DNA of 64,000 nucleotides from Bradyrhizobium sp. WSM1417 (GTDB lineage: Bacteria; Pseudomonadota; Alphaproteobacteria; Rhizobiales; Xanthobacteraceae): positions 7,489,831 through 7,553,830 of the forward strand of contig NZ_KI911783.1 in NCBI RefSeq assembly GCF_000515415.1, read 5' to 3'. The position numbers were made by a program, and so were the translations under genes. Under the pieces are notes generated by a model that ran no database searches, had not been told where the DNA came from, and saw nothing but the letters and a program-made list of their open reading frames with translations. Shown here one piece after another: positions 28,439 to 38,042 of this stretch. Position 1 is the first letter of the stretch; every line of letters begins with the position of its first letter.

Positions 28439-30550
28439 ATGTTGAATAGATGCGTATTCTTTCTCGGCAACGCTGCTTCCTCGATGCCTAGCAGGATTTT
28501 GCTAACGCTCCTTTGTCTACTGCTTACGCGATGTACCGGCTCCGACTCGATTGCTGAACGCGGTGTTCTGCTGGCTTCGCCAAGCGTCGGCTGGCACGCG
28601 TCGGAGCCCTCCTTCTCGGCGGGGAAACCGCAAGCACGTAGCTTTGAACTGCTGGCACAGCCGTCGACCCGGCCGGTCACCGCCTCGGTGGAGCGGCGGC
28701 TGCCCGTCACCTCCAACAGCACTCGCGTGAGCCTCGACTACGCCAATGCCGATATTCGGCAAGTTGTGAATGACGTCGTGGGCGACATTATGAGCATGCC
28801 TGTCATCATCGATCCGGGCGTTGGGGGAAAAATGACACTTCGGACTTCGGGCAAAGTCCCCGTGAGTGATGTGCCACGATTACTCGACCAAGCGCTAGCA
28901 CCATACGGCTACGGACTGGCCGTGGTTGACCGCGGAGTTCGGGTGGGGCGCTTGGTCGATCTCGCCGGCGGAGTACGAAGCGATGTCCAAGTGGTTCCCG
29001 TGCGCTATGTCGATCCAGCCGATGTCATCAAGGTGATCCGACCAAACGTCGAGGAGAGCGTGCGTCTGACACCCGCGCCGGGAGAACAAGGTATTGCCAT
29101 AAGTGGACCGCCGGGTTCGGTGAGTTCCGTGCGCGAACTCATCGGCTTACTTGACACTGATGCTATGGCTCACAAATCGTTCGCACTGTATACGCTGGCT
29201 CATGCGAGTCCGGCCGCCGTAGAGCGAGAACTCAGTTTCTTGTTCAACCAGAATGACCAGGGCAGAGCGCGCGTTCGGCTTGCGGCACTCGAGCGGCTGA
29301 ACGGCATTCTTGTGGTAGCGGACGACCCTGTGCTAACTCAGCAAGTTCGTCGAGCTATCGCGAAGCTGGATAAGACGTCGGAAGCGGCGGCAAACGTTCA
29401 CGTGCGTCCACTTCGGTACCGAAAGGCTACGGAAGTGGCGCAGGTGCTAGCACGAATCTTTGGCGCTCAGCCGCCCAGTGTCGTATCTCGCGCGCAGCCC
29501 GCGGGAGAGTTTGGGAAGTTGTCAATCGGAAGCGCATCCGATCGATCGAGTTTGCCCCTAAACGTTCCCGGCCTGTCGGACGAAAGATCGGATGCGGCCG
29601 CGTCAGCAACCCAAGCAAAGGACGATGCGGCGGTCTCCGCAGTCAGTCTTGGCCTGTCGGCGCCGGTCCGGATCCAGGCAGACCCCAGCCAAAATGCACT
29701 CGTGATCTTGGCAACGCCGACCGACTACAAAATCATCGAAGCCGCAGTCCATCGGCTTGACGTCAAGCCGCGGCAGGTCCTGATCCAGGTCATTGTCGCG
29801 GAGGTGCGGTTGAGCGATCATTTGCGATACGGTGTCGACTATCTTCTTTCCTCTCTGGATTTGGGTGCCGTTCCACAAGGTGGTTTGTCCTATGTGTTCC
29901 CAAATAGGGATGTCAACGTTGTGCTACGCGCGCTAAGCGGCCTCGGGGACGTCAAGGTCGTATCGGCGCCACGTATTCTCACAGTTGACAACCAAACCGC
30001 GACAATTGAAGTGGGCGATCAGGTTCCCGTCCTCGCGCGATCCTCACAATCCACGCTAAGCCAGAGTTCATCGATTGTGAGCGACGTCGAACTGCGCGAC
30101 ACGGGGGTCATTTTGGCCGTAACGCCAAGCATCGGCGCCGGGGGTAGCGTGACGCTCGACATCTTTCAGGAGGTCAGTACGGCGAACAAGAACACACTGA
30201 CCAACGTCCAATCCCCGGTCATTTCGGTACGTCGCCTCCAAAGCACCGTATCGACACGAAACGGTGATACGATCGCGATTGGCGGTTTGATGCAGGATAG
30301 CACCAACCGGATGGAGTCTGGGGCTCCCGTGCTGAAGGACATTCCGTTGTTGGGACCTCTATTCGGTAGCACGGAGCACGCCAAAGACCGAACCGAACTC
30401 TTGGTATTACTGAATCCTCGGGTGGTTGAGAGTGGCCCCGACGCGCGGGCTTTGACTGAGGAGCTGCGGGAGAAGTTCGAATCGCTAGCGCCCGATCTCG
30501 GCCGCCACCTGATGCCCAAACGTAAGCGTGTTCTCAGTCCGCGGCTTTGA
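28439..30550 (+). CDS. sctC: One-piece T3SS outer-membrane secretin SctC, GspD-like lipoprotein
   Basis: About 703 residues from an ATG at 28439 preceded by GGTGGA; the open frame extends upstream to a GTG at 28358. A lipoprotein signal (LLTLLCLLLTRCTGS) opens it. An N0 domain (VSLDYANADIRQVVNDVVGD) and N1/N2-type repeats (VVPVRYVDPADVIKVIRPNV; HVRPLRYRKATEVAQVLARI) follow, then the secretin barrel (VVSAPRILTVDNQTATIEVG to DIPLLGPLFGS). The N0 sequence and barrel resemble type II GspD more than HrcC. Classical Rhc systems split the secretin into rhcC1 and rhcC2; here it is one gene. It is the last gene of the translocon operon, so I assign it to the T3SS. Confidence 0.85.
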   Translation: MLNRCVFFLGNAASSMPSRILLTLLCLLLTRCTGSDSIAERGVLLASPSVGWHASEPSFSAGKPQARSFELLAQPSTRPVTASVERRLPVTSNSTRVSLDYANADIRQVVNDVVGDIMSMPVIIDPGVGGKMTLRTSGKVPVSDVPRLLDQALAPYGYGLAVVDRGVRVGRLVDLAGGVRSDVQVVPVRYVDPADVIKVIRPNVEESVRLTPAPGEQGIAISGPPGSVSSVRELIGLLDTDAMAHKSFALYTLAHASPAAVERELSFLFNQNDQGRARVRLAALERLNGILVVADDPVLTQQVRRAIAKLDKTSEAAANVHVRPLRYRKATEVAQVLARIFGAQPPSVVSRAQPAGEFGKLSIGSASDRSSLPLNVPGLSDERSDAAASATQAKDDAAVSAVSLGLSAPVRIQADPSQNALVILATPTDYKIIEAAVHRLDVKPRQVLIQVIVAEVRLSDHLRYGVDYLLSSLDLGAVPQGGLSYVFPNRDVNVVLRALSGLGDVKVVSAPRILTVDNQTATIEVGDQVPVLARSSQSTLSQSSSIVSDVELRDTGVILAVTPSIGAGGSVTLDIFQEVSTANKNTLTNVQSPVISVRRLQSTVSTRNGDTIAIGGLMQDSTNRMESGAPVLKDIPLLGPLFGSTEHAKDRTELLVLLNPRVVESGPDARALTEELREKFESLAPDLGRHLMPKRKRVLSPRL

Positions 30551-30780
30551 GGGCTTGGGCGCGGTAGGCGCAGGGCAGAAACTGTGCGATGTCGTGGTTG
30601 GGACAGCCGCCGGTGACCTTAATCAGGACGTCAGAGTCGGGCAAGCGGATCGACATCGTTAAGCTTTGCTGCCTTGACCAGGGACGCGACGACAGTCCAG
30701 TGTTGGGACCCACCGCCGGATCCGGCAAGCAGCGCGTTTTTTGTGGGGATGTCCCGATCGGTGTTGAAACGAATCTTGCG
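30542..30780 (-). pseudogene. IS66-family TnpC C-terminal remnant
   Basis: Read on the minus strand with one frameshift: KNALLAGSGGGSQHWTVVAS, then SDVLIKVTGGCPNHDIAQFL and the typical LP-AYRA-ALKA end of IS66 transposases. It abuts the secretin stop and joins an effector fragment on its other side. Confidence 0.75.
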
Positions 30781-31007
30781 CGGCCGCGTCGAGTGCTGCT
30801 AGAGTTCGCGGGAAAGCCCGCCACGTCCACTCCCAGACTTCGCAAGGCCGAGGTGCGATCCGCGGGATCGTCAAGCCTCTCGGTCTGTGTGACCAGGTGC
30901 TGTTGGAACCCGCGTGAAAGCCCCGTCGCGCACAGTCCGAGGTCCTCCAGAGCGAGGACGCGATTTGCGGGCTCGTCAAGCTTGTCGGCGAGGGTGACGA
31001 GGCGCTC
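30781..31007 (-). pseudogene. Fragment of a 35-aa-repeat effector, cut by an IS3 element
   Basis: The minus strand reads ERLVTLADKLDEPANRVLAL, then LGLCATGLSRGFQQHLVTQT and ERLDDPADRTSALRSLGVDV. This is the same 35-residue unit as in the intact effector at 40844-42844. Two repeats survive. The 5' side is cut by the IS3 element at 31008 and the 3' side by the IS66 remnant. Confidence 0.8.
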
Positions 31008-31084
31008 TGAAGTGGACCCCGGAAATAGGACCAGATCTTAAGGTGTGAAGCGTCCTGCTCTGTCACAACCGATGGAGCACGGAT

Positions 31085-31378
31085 ATGACCAAGTCACGCA
31101 AGAAGTTTGATGCCGTATTCAAGGCCAGAATTGCCCTGGAGGCGCTTCGAGAGGTCGCGACGGTGCCGGAGTTGGCGAAGCGGCACGGCGTTCACCCGAA
31201 CCAGATTTACGGCTGGAAGAAGCAGGTTCTCGACAATGTGGCGAGCCTTTTCGCGCCCGGTGCGAGCGCCTTTGGGGATGGCGAGGAGGAGCACGAGCGC
31301 GAGACGGCGAAGCTCTACACCAAGATCGGCCAGTTGACGGTTGAAAGGGATTTCTTGGCCAAGAGGCCCGGGCGATGA
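31085..31378 (+). CDS. IS3-family transposase OrfA
   Basis: 97 residues with the IS3 OrfA helix-turn-helix: [20 protein letters not shown], then [20 protein letters not shown]. The leucine-zipper region follows. Its stop overlaps the OrfB start by four bases, where a fused OrfAB could be made by -1 frameshifting. Confidence 0.92.
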   Translation: MTKSRKKFDAVFKARIALEALREVATVPELAKRHGVHPNQIYGWKKQVLDNVASLFAPGASAFGDGEEEHERETAKLYTKIGQLTVERDFLAKRPGR

Positions 31379-32319
31379 GTATACCCGAGCGTAGGGCGAT
31401 GGTCGAACGGCCGAGCGAGAATTTGTCGGTTCGCCGGCAATGTGCGCTGCTGAATCTGGCACGTTCGGGCGTCTATCGTCCCATTCCGGCGACCTGCGCC
31501 GACGATCTGGCCATGATGCGGCGGATCGACGAGTTGCATCTGAAGTGGCCGTTTTACGGCTCGCGGCGAATGGTTTTCGAACTCAACCAGGCGGGCCACG
31601 GCATCAACCGCAAGCGCGTGCAAAGGCTGATGCGCGTGATGGGGATCGAGGCGCTGGTCCCGCGCCCCGGCACCAGCAAGGCCACGCCCGGCCACAAGAT
31701 TTATCCCTACCTGCTGCGCGGTGTCAGCATCACCGAGCCCAATGATGTCTGGGCCAGCGACATTACCTATATTCCGATGGCGCTGGGCTTTCTTTATCTG
31801 GTGGCGATCATCGACTGGGCCACCCGGGCGGTTCTGGCGTGGCGGCTGTCAAACACGATGGATACGGGCTTTTGCATCGCCGCGCTCGACGAAGCACTGG
31901 CGCGGCACGGCACGCCGAAAATATTCAACACCGATCAAGGCGCGCAGTTCACCAGCGCCGCCTTCACCGGCAGGCTCGAGGCCGCGGGCGTCGCGATTTC
32001 GATGGACGGACGCGGTCGCTTCATGGACAATATTTTCATCGAACGCTTGTGGCGCTCGATCAAATATGAAGAGATACATCTGAAAGCCTATGCTGACGGG
32101 CACGAAGCGCGCGACGGCATCGGAACGTGGATGAACTTTTACAATCATCGTCGCCCGCATCAGGCGATGAACAACCAGTTTCCCATGGCGGCATGGCGAG
32201 CCGGCACGGACAGGATCGAGGCGGCGAAGACTGTGGATATGCCGCTTCGCTTGGACAACGCAAACGCGTTGCCCACATACCCACAGCAGACGCAAACGCA
32301 GCAGCAGGAAGCTGCTTGA
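31375..32319 (+). CDS. IS3-family transposase OrfB (DDE integrase)
   Basis: 314 residues. The DDE catalytic core is intact: the first Asp in [13 protein letters not shown], the second in [12 protein letters not shown], and the Glu after [20 protein letters not shown] zinc-finger-like N-terminal HTH_21 region ([20 protein letters not shown]) precedes it. It is very similar in plan to the IS3 OrfB at 57864-58691. Confidence 0.93.
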   Translation: MSIPERRAMVERPSENLSVRRQCALLNLARSGVYRPIPATCADDLAMMRRIDELHLKWPFYGSRRMVFELNQAGHGINRKRVQRLMRVMGIEALVPRPGTSKATPGHKIYPYLLRGVSITEPNDVWASDITYIPMALGFLYLVAIIDWATRAVLAWRLSNTMDTGFCIAALDEALARHGTPKIFNTDQGAQFTSAAFTGRLEAAGVAISMDGRGRFMDNIFIERLWRSIKYEEIHLKAYADGHEARDGIGTWMNFYNHRRPHQAMNNQFPMAAWRAGTDRIEAAKTVDMPLRLDNANALPTYPQQTQTQQQEAA

Positions 32320-32401
32320 TTTGAACGACAAAGGCAGGCGCGACTACACCTTAACTTCGGCGACACCTGGTCCCAGGTATGGGGTCCACTTCACTCCTGG
32401 A

Positions 32402-32629
32402 GTGTAGGCTCAAGCGTTGCCACCCGGCACCACATCCAGAGGCTCCGCCAGACGACGCTCGCCGCCTTGGAGGAACTCCTTGGACCAGCCATAATACATT
32501 GCGGCGGCGATGCCCTCGCCACGGCAGAGCTCGGGGATATTCTCCTCGCCCGCCGCCCTTCCAACACGAACGGATCTTATCTTCAGCTGAATACTGCCCG
32601 CGTCTCTGGCGCAGAATGTCCTTTAGCAC
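32402..32629 (-). pseudogene. Transposase OrfA-type remnant (IS3-like)
   Basis: The minus strand begins LKDILRQRRGQYSAEDKIR, a start common to IS3-type OrfA proteins of rhizobia. The following residues are frameshifted; pieces such as LWLVQGVPPRRRASS come from the 'YYGWSKEFLEAGKRRLAG' segment in another frame. Inactive. Confidence 0.6.
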
Positions 32630-32875
32630 TTGTTCTCCGAGCGCTTTGGGCGGTCCGGGTTTTCTGCTTCATATTCGCTCCTGGCGGCCACGATGAAGCA
32701 GTAATCCTCCTGCCCCTTCGCAAAACCGTAAATTTGTCTCTCAAGCCCTGACGGCGAACACATCACCGCTGCGATGCTCTGGATTAGAGCCGTCAATGCG
32801 GCCTAGCTTTCGCAAGGTGAATGGCTTTCAAACTAAGAAACCGGTTGAAGCGGTTGCGCCAACGCGGGGTCCATT

Positions 32876-33994
32876 TCACGGCATCCTATGGCCGGGAGGC
32901 GCGGTCGGCGGCGTACCGACACTCGATGTATCCAAGATCTGATGCTCACGATGTGCTTTTAACGCTAGCCATTCCGTCCATGAAATGGCATCCGCTTTTT
33001 CAAGAGGCTGTTCTTTTGCATACTGAAAAAATGTGTTCATCAGCTCGCTTTTCTCGTTCCGCAACACCTTGTTTAACGCCTTGCTTGTTGGAAATTCGTC
33101 GCGTCTTCTTAATTTTATCTGGCGTTCTATGATGTGCGCACATTGCACTTTGTCGGAATTGTGCAACATGTCTGCCAAGGTCATCAGCAGCGTTGTACGC
33201 CCTATGCCGCCCCGGCAATGAAAATGCAAATGAACATCACCCGCACGGGCGAGGTTTCGCAACTCCGATACAAGCTTATCTATTTCAGCATCGGTGGGGC
33301 GCGCATGATCTGGTGTCGGAATGCGCAGATATGCCACACCCTTTCTTTTAACTAATTCCTCTTCCGTTTCTATTTTCACTTTACCGAAATCGAGAACCTT
33401 TGGAGGCGCCGAAGAAGCCTTTCCTTTTACGACACTCCCGGATTCTATGGTCAGACCAAAAGGAAATTTAGTCGGTAGTTTTGCGAGCTTCTTTGTCTCC
33501 TTCGCGGGAATAATTTCAGCAGGCTTTTCCACGTTACCCCAGTTATAATTATCTGCAGCATACCAGGATATTGGTTCTCCATTTGCGAATCCATGGAACT
33601 CTTGCCTAGTATCTATAATGACGATCCGTTTTGGACGTGTCAGTGTAATTAGTTCTTCTAGCTGCCGCTCAGAAAATTGTTCACTCCCAGACAAGCTTAA
33701 ACCGTCAAACCCAGTCAAGTCGCAACTCTCCATCCCGGATGTATCGGATGTGGTGCGAAAGGTAGAGGGTTCAATCATGTCATATACAAGCGTTGGGGGA
33801 TTTTGGTCGGATATTTTCTTCGGTATTGTTGTCGGTGGAATTCTAAATGGCGTGCGTGACTCGACGCTCGATGAGGCTGGAGCGCGAGCGCCGAGATCGG
33901 AATCTGGCGCCGGCATTTGATATGAAAGACCGACAGGCTTGCCGGGACCACACCGCATAAGTCTCTCCTTTGAGCAGCAAAAAGATAGCCCCAT
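32876..33994 (-). CDS. PTP-like phytase/phosphatase effector (XopH/HopAO-type), probably N-myristoylated
   Basis: 372 residues from an ATG at 33994; the open frame reaches 34117. The chosen start gives MGLSFCCSKE, a Gly2 plus Cys6/Cys7 pattern typical of effectors that are N-myristoylated and palmitoylated in the host. The catalytic loop HFHCRGGIGRTT (Cys260, Arg266) is the CX5R P-loop of PTP-like phytases and cysteine phosphatases. An upstream TIPSP-type Asp segment (YLRIPTPDHARP) may supply the general acid. Such effectors dephosphorylate inositol phosphates or host phosphotyrosine; which one cannot be told. The gene is AT-richer than its neighbours and flanked by IS remnants, suggesting separate acquisition. 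The Shine-Dalgarno match is weak. Confidence 0.75.
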   Translation of the reverse strand: MGLSFCCSKERLMRCGPGKPVGLSYQMPAPDSDLGARAPASSSVESRTPFRIPPTTIPKKISDQNPPTLVYDMIEPSTFRTTSDTSGMESCDLTGFDGLSLSGSEQFSERQLEELITLTRPKRIVIIDTRQEFHGFANGEPISWYAADNYNWGNVEKPAEIIPAKETKKLAKLPTKFPFGLTIESGSVVKGKASSAPPKVLDFGKVKIETEEELVKRKGVAYLRIPTPDHARPTDAEIDKLVSELRNLARAGDVHLHFHCRGGIGRTTLLMTLADMLHNSDKVQCAHIIERQIKLRRRDEFPTSKALNKVLRNEKSELMNTFFQYAKEQPLEKADAISWTEWLALKAHREHQILDTSSVGTPPTAPPGHRMP

Positions 33995-34249
33995 CAAAAT
34001 GACGCAGGCTAGGTACGGCAGGTCGCCGCGCACTACCCAGCTCCAGCACTGAACGGAGCGTGCACTCCGAGGCGCGGCAAACCAAGCACGAGCGAGCTGC
34101 GTTCCGCATCCTGACACGGCAAAACAAATCCTTCACCTACCGGCTTGCGGGGGGGGAGCGGTGGCGCTGTTTAACGCTTCGCCACTACTCGGGCTGCTTC
34201 CATGCGCGCGGAAGCCATCCTGCGCGGGCTCATCCACAGCTAGTAGCTC

Positions 34250-34865
34250 GTCGCAGTAATTTTGATTCTTTGGATATGCCTGGATAAGCGCTGCCCAGTT
34301 TGGTGCGAGCTTTGTCCGCTGTAAACATCCAGTTGATACGGGCGCGAATTTTGTTTCGCTGCCGCTCCCATGCTGCGATCTCGCTTCTAAGGCGCTTTGG
34401 ATCGACGATCCGCCGGCCGAGACGCTGCCCTTGGAGCGCGCCGATCTAGATCTCGACCATATTGAGCCAACTGGCGTGTTTCGGGGTGTAGTGGAAACTC
34501 GATGCGGCGGGCCTCGGCGGGGCAAAGGCTTGTTAGAGCGCGCCGGGGGCATGGATCGACAGATTGTCTTGCACGACACCGATGCAGGCGGCCTTGGGGT
34601 CATGGACATCGACGAGTTCGCGCATGCCGTGAGCACGATCCACGGCGGTGCGCCGCTCGGTGACTTTGACCTTGCGCCAAACTCGATGCGGATCGAAGGC
34701 AACGAAGAGATTGGCCGTGCCGTTGCGGCGGTACCGCCGCCGCTCAGCATCGCCGCCAGTTCCTCTCGCTCGGCTTGGCTCAATTCGATCCGGTACCATA
34801 CATTTATCGTTCGCCTCCCTATTGGGGGCTCCGGAGTCGATCCATGAGTCAAAAATCAGACGCAC
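34250..34865 (-). pseudogene. IS630-family transposase remnant, frameshifted
   Basis: Two minus-strand frames together give an IS630-like transposase middle: ELAAMLSGGG, a segment near the first catalytic Asp (FVAFDPHRVWRKVKVTERR), and IGVVQDNLSIHAPGAL, which matches the second-Asp motif 'DNLNTH'. The C-terminal part resembles FAPPEARRIEFPLHPETRQL in another frame. Several indels, no visible ends. Confidence 0.7.
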
Positions 34866-34911
34866 GCCCTACCAAGTAGCAGGGCCATGATCTGGCTTTC
34901 ATCTATACCTA

Positions 34912-35225
34912 CTTGCACGCGCTCGGACGCCCATGCATCGCGTTTTGGCATTGCGAAGCCGCGGTGTGCACGTGGCAGCGGTTTCACGCGAGCTCCAGGA
35001 ACGCCTCGTCCCATGGCGGAGGGACTCGCCGATCCCACAAACCGCGTCTTGGCCTTGCGGAGCGTCGGGGCAGCCGTGGCGGAGCTTCCCCGCGAGCTCC
35101 AGCGGCGTCTGTCTGTCCTCGCCGAGAGTCTTCCTCAGCCTGCGGATCGGGCTCGAGCCTTGGCAGCATTGGGGTCGCAGGAGGTACGGGACGATTTGCA
35201 AGTCTGCCTCAACGGCCTCCGCTAA
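34912..35225 (+). pseudogene. Second fragment of a 35-aa-repeat effector
   Basis: In one frame HRVLALRSRGVHVAAVSREL and after a shift MAEGLADPTNRVLALRSVGA followed by ELPRELQRRLSVLAESLPQP. These are two to three units of the 35-residue repeat seen in full at 40844-42844, ending with the degenerate last unit. There is no start codon context and one frameshift, so it is a 3' remnant of a paralogue. Confidence 0.75.
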
Positions 35226-35737
35226 ACGGCGCGACTGCTTCCAGTCAAGCCTCTGCCTCCAAAATCGGGGCGATCTTAGTCGGCCAGCACTCCAAACATA
35301 AAACGGCCTGCGTCTCACCCGACAAGCACGCCGCGACAACCCTTGCCAATTGCGGCATGTCATGCCGATCAGCCGTATGTGTGAGTAACCTCCGAAAATC
35401 GCTGGTCCCTGCTCATTCAAACCGGCTATTGGACGCTGAGCATGTTGTTCCTGAAAGGCATAACCTCATCAGCTGATCCCATATCGAAATTGTATTGGCT
35501 TCTGGTCGACCGTGAGTACATGGAGAAGTGGATGCTACTCCGTTGAGTGGCTGGCTGCTCTTCTCCTAGGAAGTAGGTTCCGACAAATACGATGTCCTGG
35601 AGACGTAGGCCCAGTGAAAACTACTGTTGTGATTCGGTAAGTCGCCGTGATGGTGAATGGTGTGTCCTGCCGAGCGCCTCAACGCGGCTGAGCCAGGTGG
35701 CCCAGTCCCACAGCGGTCAAAGTTAGCGGTGAGTTAG
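35226..35737. other. Upstream region of the sctP operon, no supported gene
   Basis: About 510 bases between the effector remnant and sctP. It should contain the promoter of sctP-Q-R-S-T-U. No tts box or open frame with recognisable content was found. Confidence 0.35.
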
Positions 35738-36400
35738 ATGCAACTAGCGATAAGGGCTGCGATGTCGTGCATCACACCACGTGGCCGTTCAATTCCGGTG
35801 GCGGCCCCGGTGCCGACGTGTGTGCGTAGCAGGGATATAGCTTGGTTCTCGCAATTGATCGAAGAGGCGAATCTAGACGCCTGCGAGGGGGCCGATCGCG
35901 CACCTGATTGCAAGGATTTCGACAATGATCCGCATGATCTGGCCGAAAGCGAAAGCGCCACGTCTTCTTCCTTGATTGTCGGTTCGATCATCGGTGCCAT
36001 GCCGGACCCTATACGGCGTCGGCGAGCGCCCGAAGAGCTTTCGCGATTGGTCGAACTCACTGAGTTGACCAGGAGGATTACCGAGCACACTTTGGTCAGC
36101 CAAGATTGTGCCGGCAATACCGAGGTGCAGATCATGCTGAACCGCGAATTGTTCGGCAATGCGCGTGTAATCGTCAGTTTCCAGCATGATACCCTAAGGG
36201 TTTGCATCGAATCGGAGCGGCTTTGGCCTATCCTGCAGGTACATGGTCATCCATTTGCGCGCGATTTGTCCGATCGACTTGAAATGCGCATCGTGATGGT
36301 CGTCTTCGCCCACAGCTCAATATCGGACGAACAAGGCAGCAACCGGCGATCTCGCGGATTTGAGACACTACTCTACTATGAAGTTGAGAAGCGCGCGTGA
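35738..36400 (+). CDS. sctP: T3SS needle-length/substrate-switch protein SctP (HpaP/YscP-like)
   Basis: 220 residues from an ATG at 35738 with GGTGAG upstream. The N-terminal half is polar and unstructured. The C-terminal half has the T3S4-like compact domain (TEVQIMLNRELFGNARVIVS, then FQHDTLRVCIESERLWPILQ). SctP switches the export gate from early to late substrates by contacting SctU. Its position just upstream of sctQ is the usual place for hpaP/hrpP-type genes. The family is weakly conserved, so context matters. Confidence 0.75.
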   Translation: MQLAIRAAMSCITPRGRSIPVAAPVPTCVRSRDIAWFSQLIEEANLDACEGADRAPDCKDFDNDPHDLAESESATSSSLIVGSIIGAMPDPIRRRRAPEELSRLVELTELTRRITEHTLVSQDCAGNTEVQIMLNRELFGNARVIVSFQHDTLRVCIESERLWPILQVHGHPFARDLSDRLEMRIVMVVFAHSSISDEQGSNRRSRGFETLLYYEVEKRA

Positions 36401-37383
36401 TCGATCTGCCTTGCTATGGCCCACGTGAGGCCGTCGCCGTTTCGCGTCTTGCTACACGTCTGCCAGTCTCCTTCAACATCGCTGGCATCGACGTGGAAGC
36501 TGTCATGCCAGGTTCGACACCTCCGCGCCGTCCGGCGGATTACTGCCAGGCCGTGATGCGCCCAAGCGGCCACAGGATTCGCGTGGCAGTTGACTCGACG
36601 CTCCTTCCGGCGGCTGCTGTGCAACATTGGCCGGAAATTACCGCATTTCCTCCGGGTGACGGCCTGCGAGAAATCCTGTTCGACATTGTCTTCCGAGATC
36701 TCGCGATCCAGGTGGAACAATGGTGTGGGCATCGGCCGATCTGGTCTTCGGCCGGGAGCATTGAAGCGTTTCCCTACGCATTTGAGATTCTTCGCTTGGA
36801 GCGTCCGGGCGATATCCTCGGGATGGTCGAATTCGATGGCGGTGGACTGCAATGGATCGCCGACTGCTGCTCTACGCTTCCCGTCGTGTGCGCCGTGCTC
36901 GATGATCTGCCCGTTTCTGTCGATCTGCTGGTCGCCGGCATCAGCCTTATCTTGACGGATCTGCATCAACTCGCTTCAGGGGACGTCGTCCTGCTGGATA
37001 CCACGCCCGTCGACCATGACGGCGTCATGACTGTTCTTCTATGCCTCTCTGGCGGTCCTTGCTTTCGAGCTTCGATCTTCGATGGCCGCCTTGCCATCCT
37101 TTCAACTGTGGACTGTATGATGGATAGACCGGATCCACTCCCGCCGGAAACCTTCGACAGCATTGATCTTCCTGTTGATGTGGATGCTGGACGTCTGACC
37201 ATGCCGCTCAGGCAGCTTCGCGAATTGGCTGTCGGCCAAGTGCTGGATCTTGGTTTTGATGCCACTACCAACATCAGTTTGCGCGTCAATGGCCAGGTCG
37301 TCGCAACCGGTGAACTGGTGCGCATCGCCGAGCGAACAGGTGTGCGCGTGCTCGACCTGCGATTAGCACGAGCAGAACGATGA
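36397..37383 (+). CDS. sctQ: T3SS C-ring / sorting-platform protein SctQ (RhcQ/HrcQ)
   Basis: 328 residues. The C-terminal SpoA (surface presentation) domain is clear: DLPVDVDAGRLTMPLRQLRE is approximated here, followed by LAVGQVLDLGFDATTNISLR and a VLDLRLA end. SctQ forms the cytosolic pods of the sorting platform with SctK and SctL. It overlaps sctP by four bases and sctR by four. Confidence 0.92.
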   Translation: MIDLPCYGPREAVAVSRLATRLPVSFNIAGIDVEAVMPGSTPPRRPADYCQAVMRPSGHRIRVAVDSTLLPAAAVQHWPEITAFPPGDGLREILFDIVFRDLAIQVEQWCGHRPIWSSAGSIEAFPYAFEILRLERPGDILGMVEFDGGGLQWIADCCSTLPVVCAVLDDLPVSVDLLVAGISLILTDLHQLASGDVVLLDTTPVDHDGVMTVLLCLSGGPCFRASIFDGRLAILSTVDCMMDRPDPLPPETFDSIDLPVDVDAGRLTMPLRQLRELAVGQVLDLGFDATTNISLRVNGQVVATGELVRIAERTGVRVLDLRLARAER

Positions 37384-38042
37384 TGGCGCAGCCTGATCCC
37401 GCGACGCTGATCGTCCTAATCGCCTGCGTCGCGATCGCCCCCTTCGTTGCTATTACCGTCACCTCTTACGTGAAGCTCGTCGTCGTCTTTGGGCTCATTC
37501 GCAATGCTCTCGGCGTTCAGAACATTCCGCCGAACATGGCGCTGAATGCGATCGCCATCCTGCTCTCGGTCTACATCATGCAGCCAGTGGCTAAAGGTGC
37601 GTATGAAGCAGTGCGCGACAAACCAATCGCATCCCAAGATATCCGCGAATTAGGGACAACGATAACGCTAGCTGCTGAGCCAGTTCGCAACTTTCTCCTG
37701 AAGAACACGTCGCAACGGGAACGGCAATTCTTCGTCAATGCGGCTCGGGGATTGTGGAGCAAGGAGGACGCCGCCGCCATAAGCGGCAGCGAATTTATGA
37801 TTTTGATTCCGACCTTCATGACATCCGAACTGGAAGACGCGTTCAAAATCGGCTTCTTATTGTTTCTGCCGTTTATCGTCATTGATCTCGTCGTTTCGAA
37901 CATCCTTCTGGCAATGGGCATGATGATGGTCTCGCCAATGACCATATCCTTGCCATTCAAGCTGTTCTTGTTCGTTGCCGTGAACGGGTGGCAGCGCCTA
38001 ATTCATGGCCTCGTCTTCTCCTACGCGGGAGCAGCACCATGA
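37380..38042 (+). CDS. sctR: T3SS export gate protein SctR (RhcR/HrcR)
   Basis: 220 residues, four or five membrane segments, FliP-like. Conserved pieces include TSYVKLVVVFGLIRNALGVQ, PPNMALNAIAILLSVYIMQP and the C-terminal GMMMVSPMTISLPFKLFLFV. SctR forms the pentameric core of the export gate. The stop overlaps the sctS ATG as ATGA. Confidence 0.97.
   Translation: MMAQPDPATLIVLIACVAIAPFVAITVTSYVKLVVVFGLIRNALGVQNIPPNMALNAIAILLSVYIMQPVAKGAYEAVRDKPIASQDIRELGTTITLAAEPVRNFLLKNTSQRERQFFVNAARGLWSKEDAAAISGSEFMILIPTFMTSELEDAFKIGFLLFLPFIVIDLVVSNILLAMGMMMVSPMTISLPFKLFLFVAVNGWQRLIHGLVFSYAGAAP

Larger units (their letters stand above)
31008..32393 (+). mobile_element. Complete IS3-family element (1386 bp)
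   Basis: Terminal inverted repeats share TGAAGTGGACCCC at the tips and GGACCAG further in. A 3-bp CTC is duplicated on both sides (31005-31007 and 32394-32396), as expected for recent IS3-family transposition. Both transposase frames are open. It interrupts the repeat-effector fragment at its left end. Confidence 0.9.
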
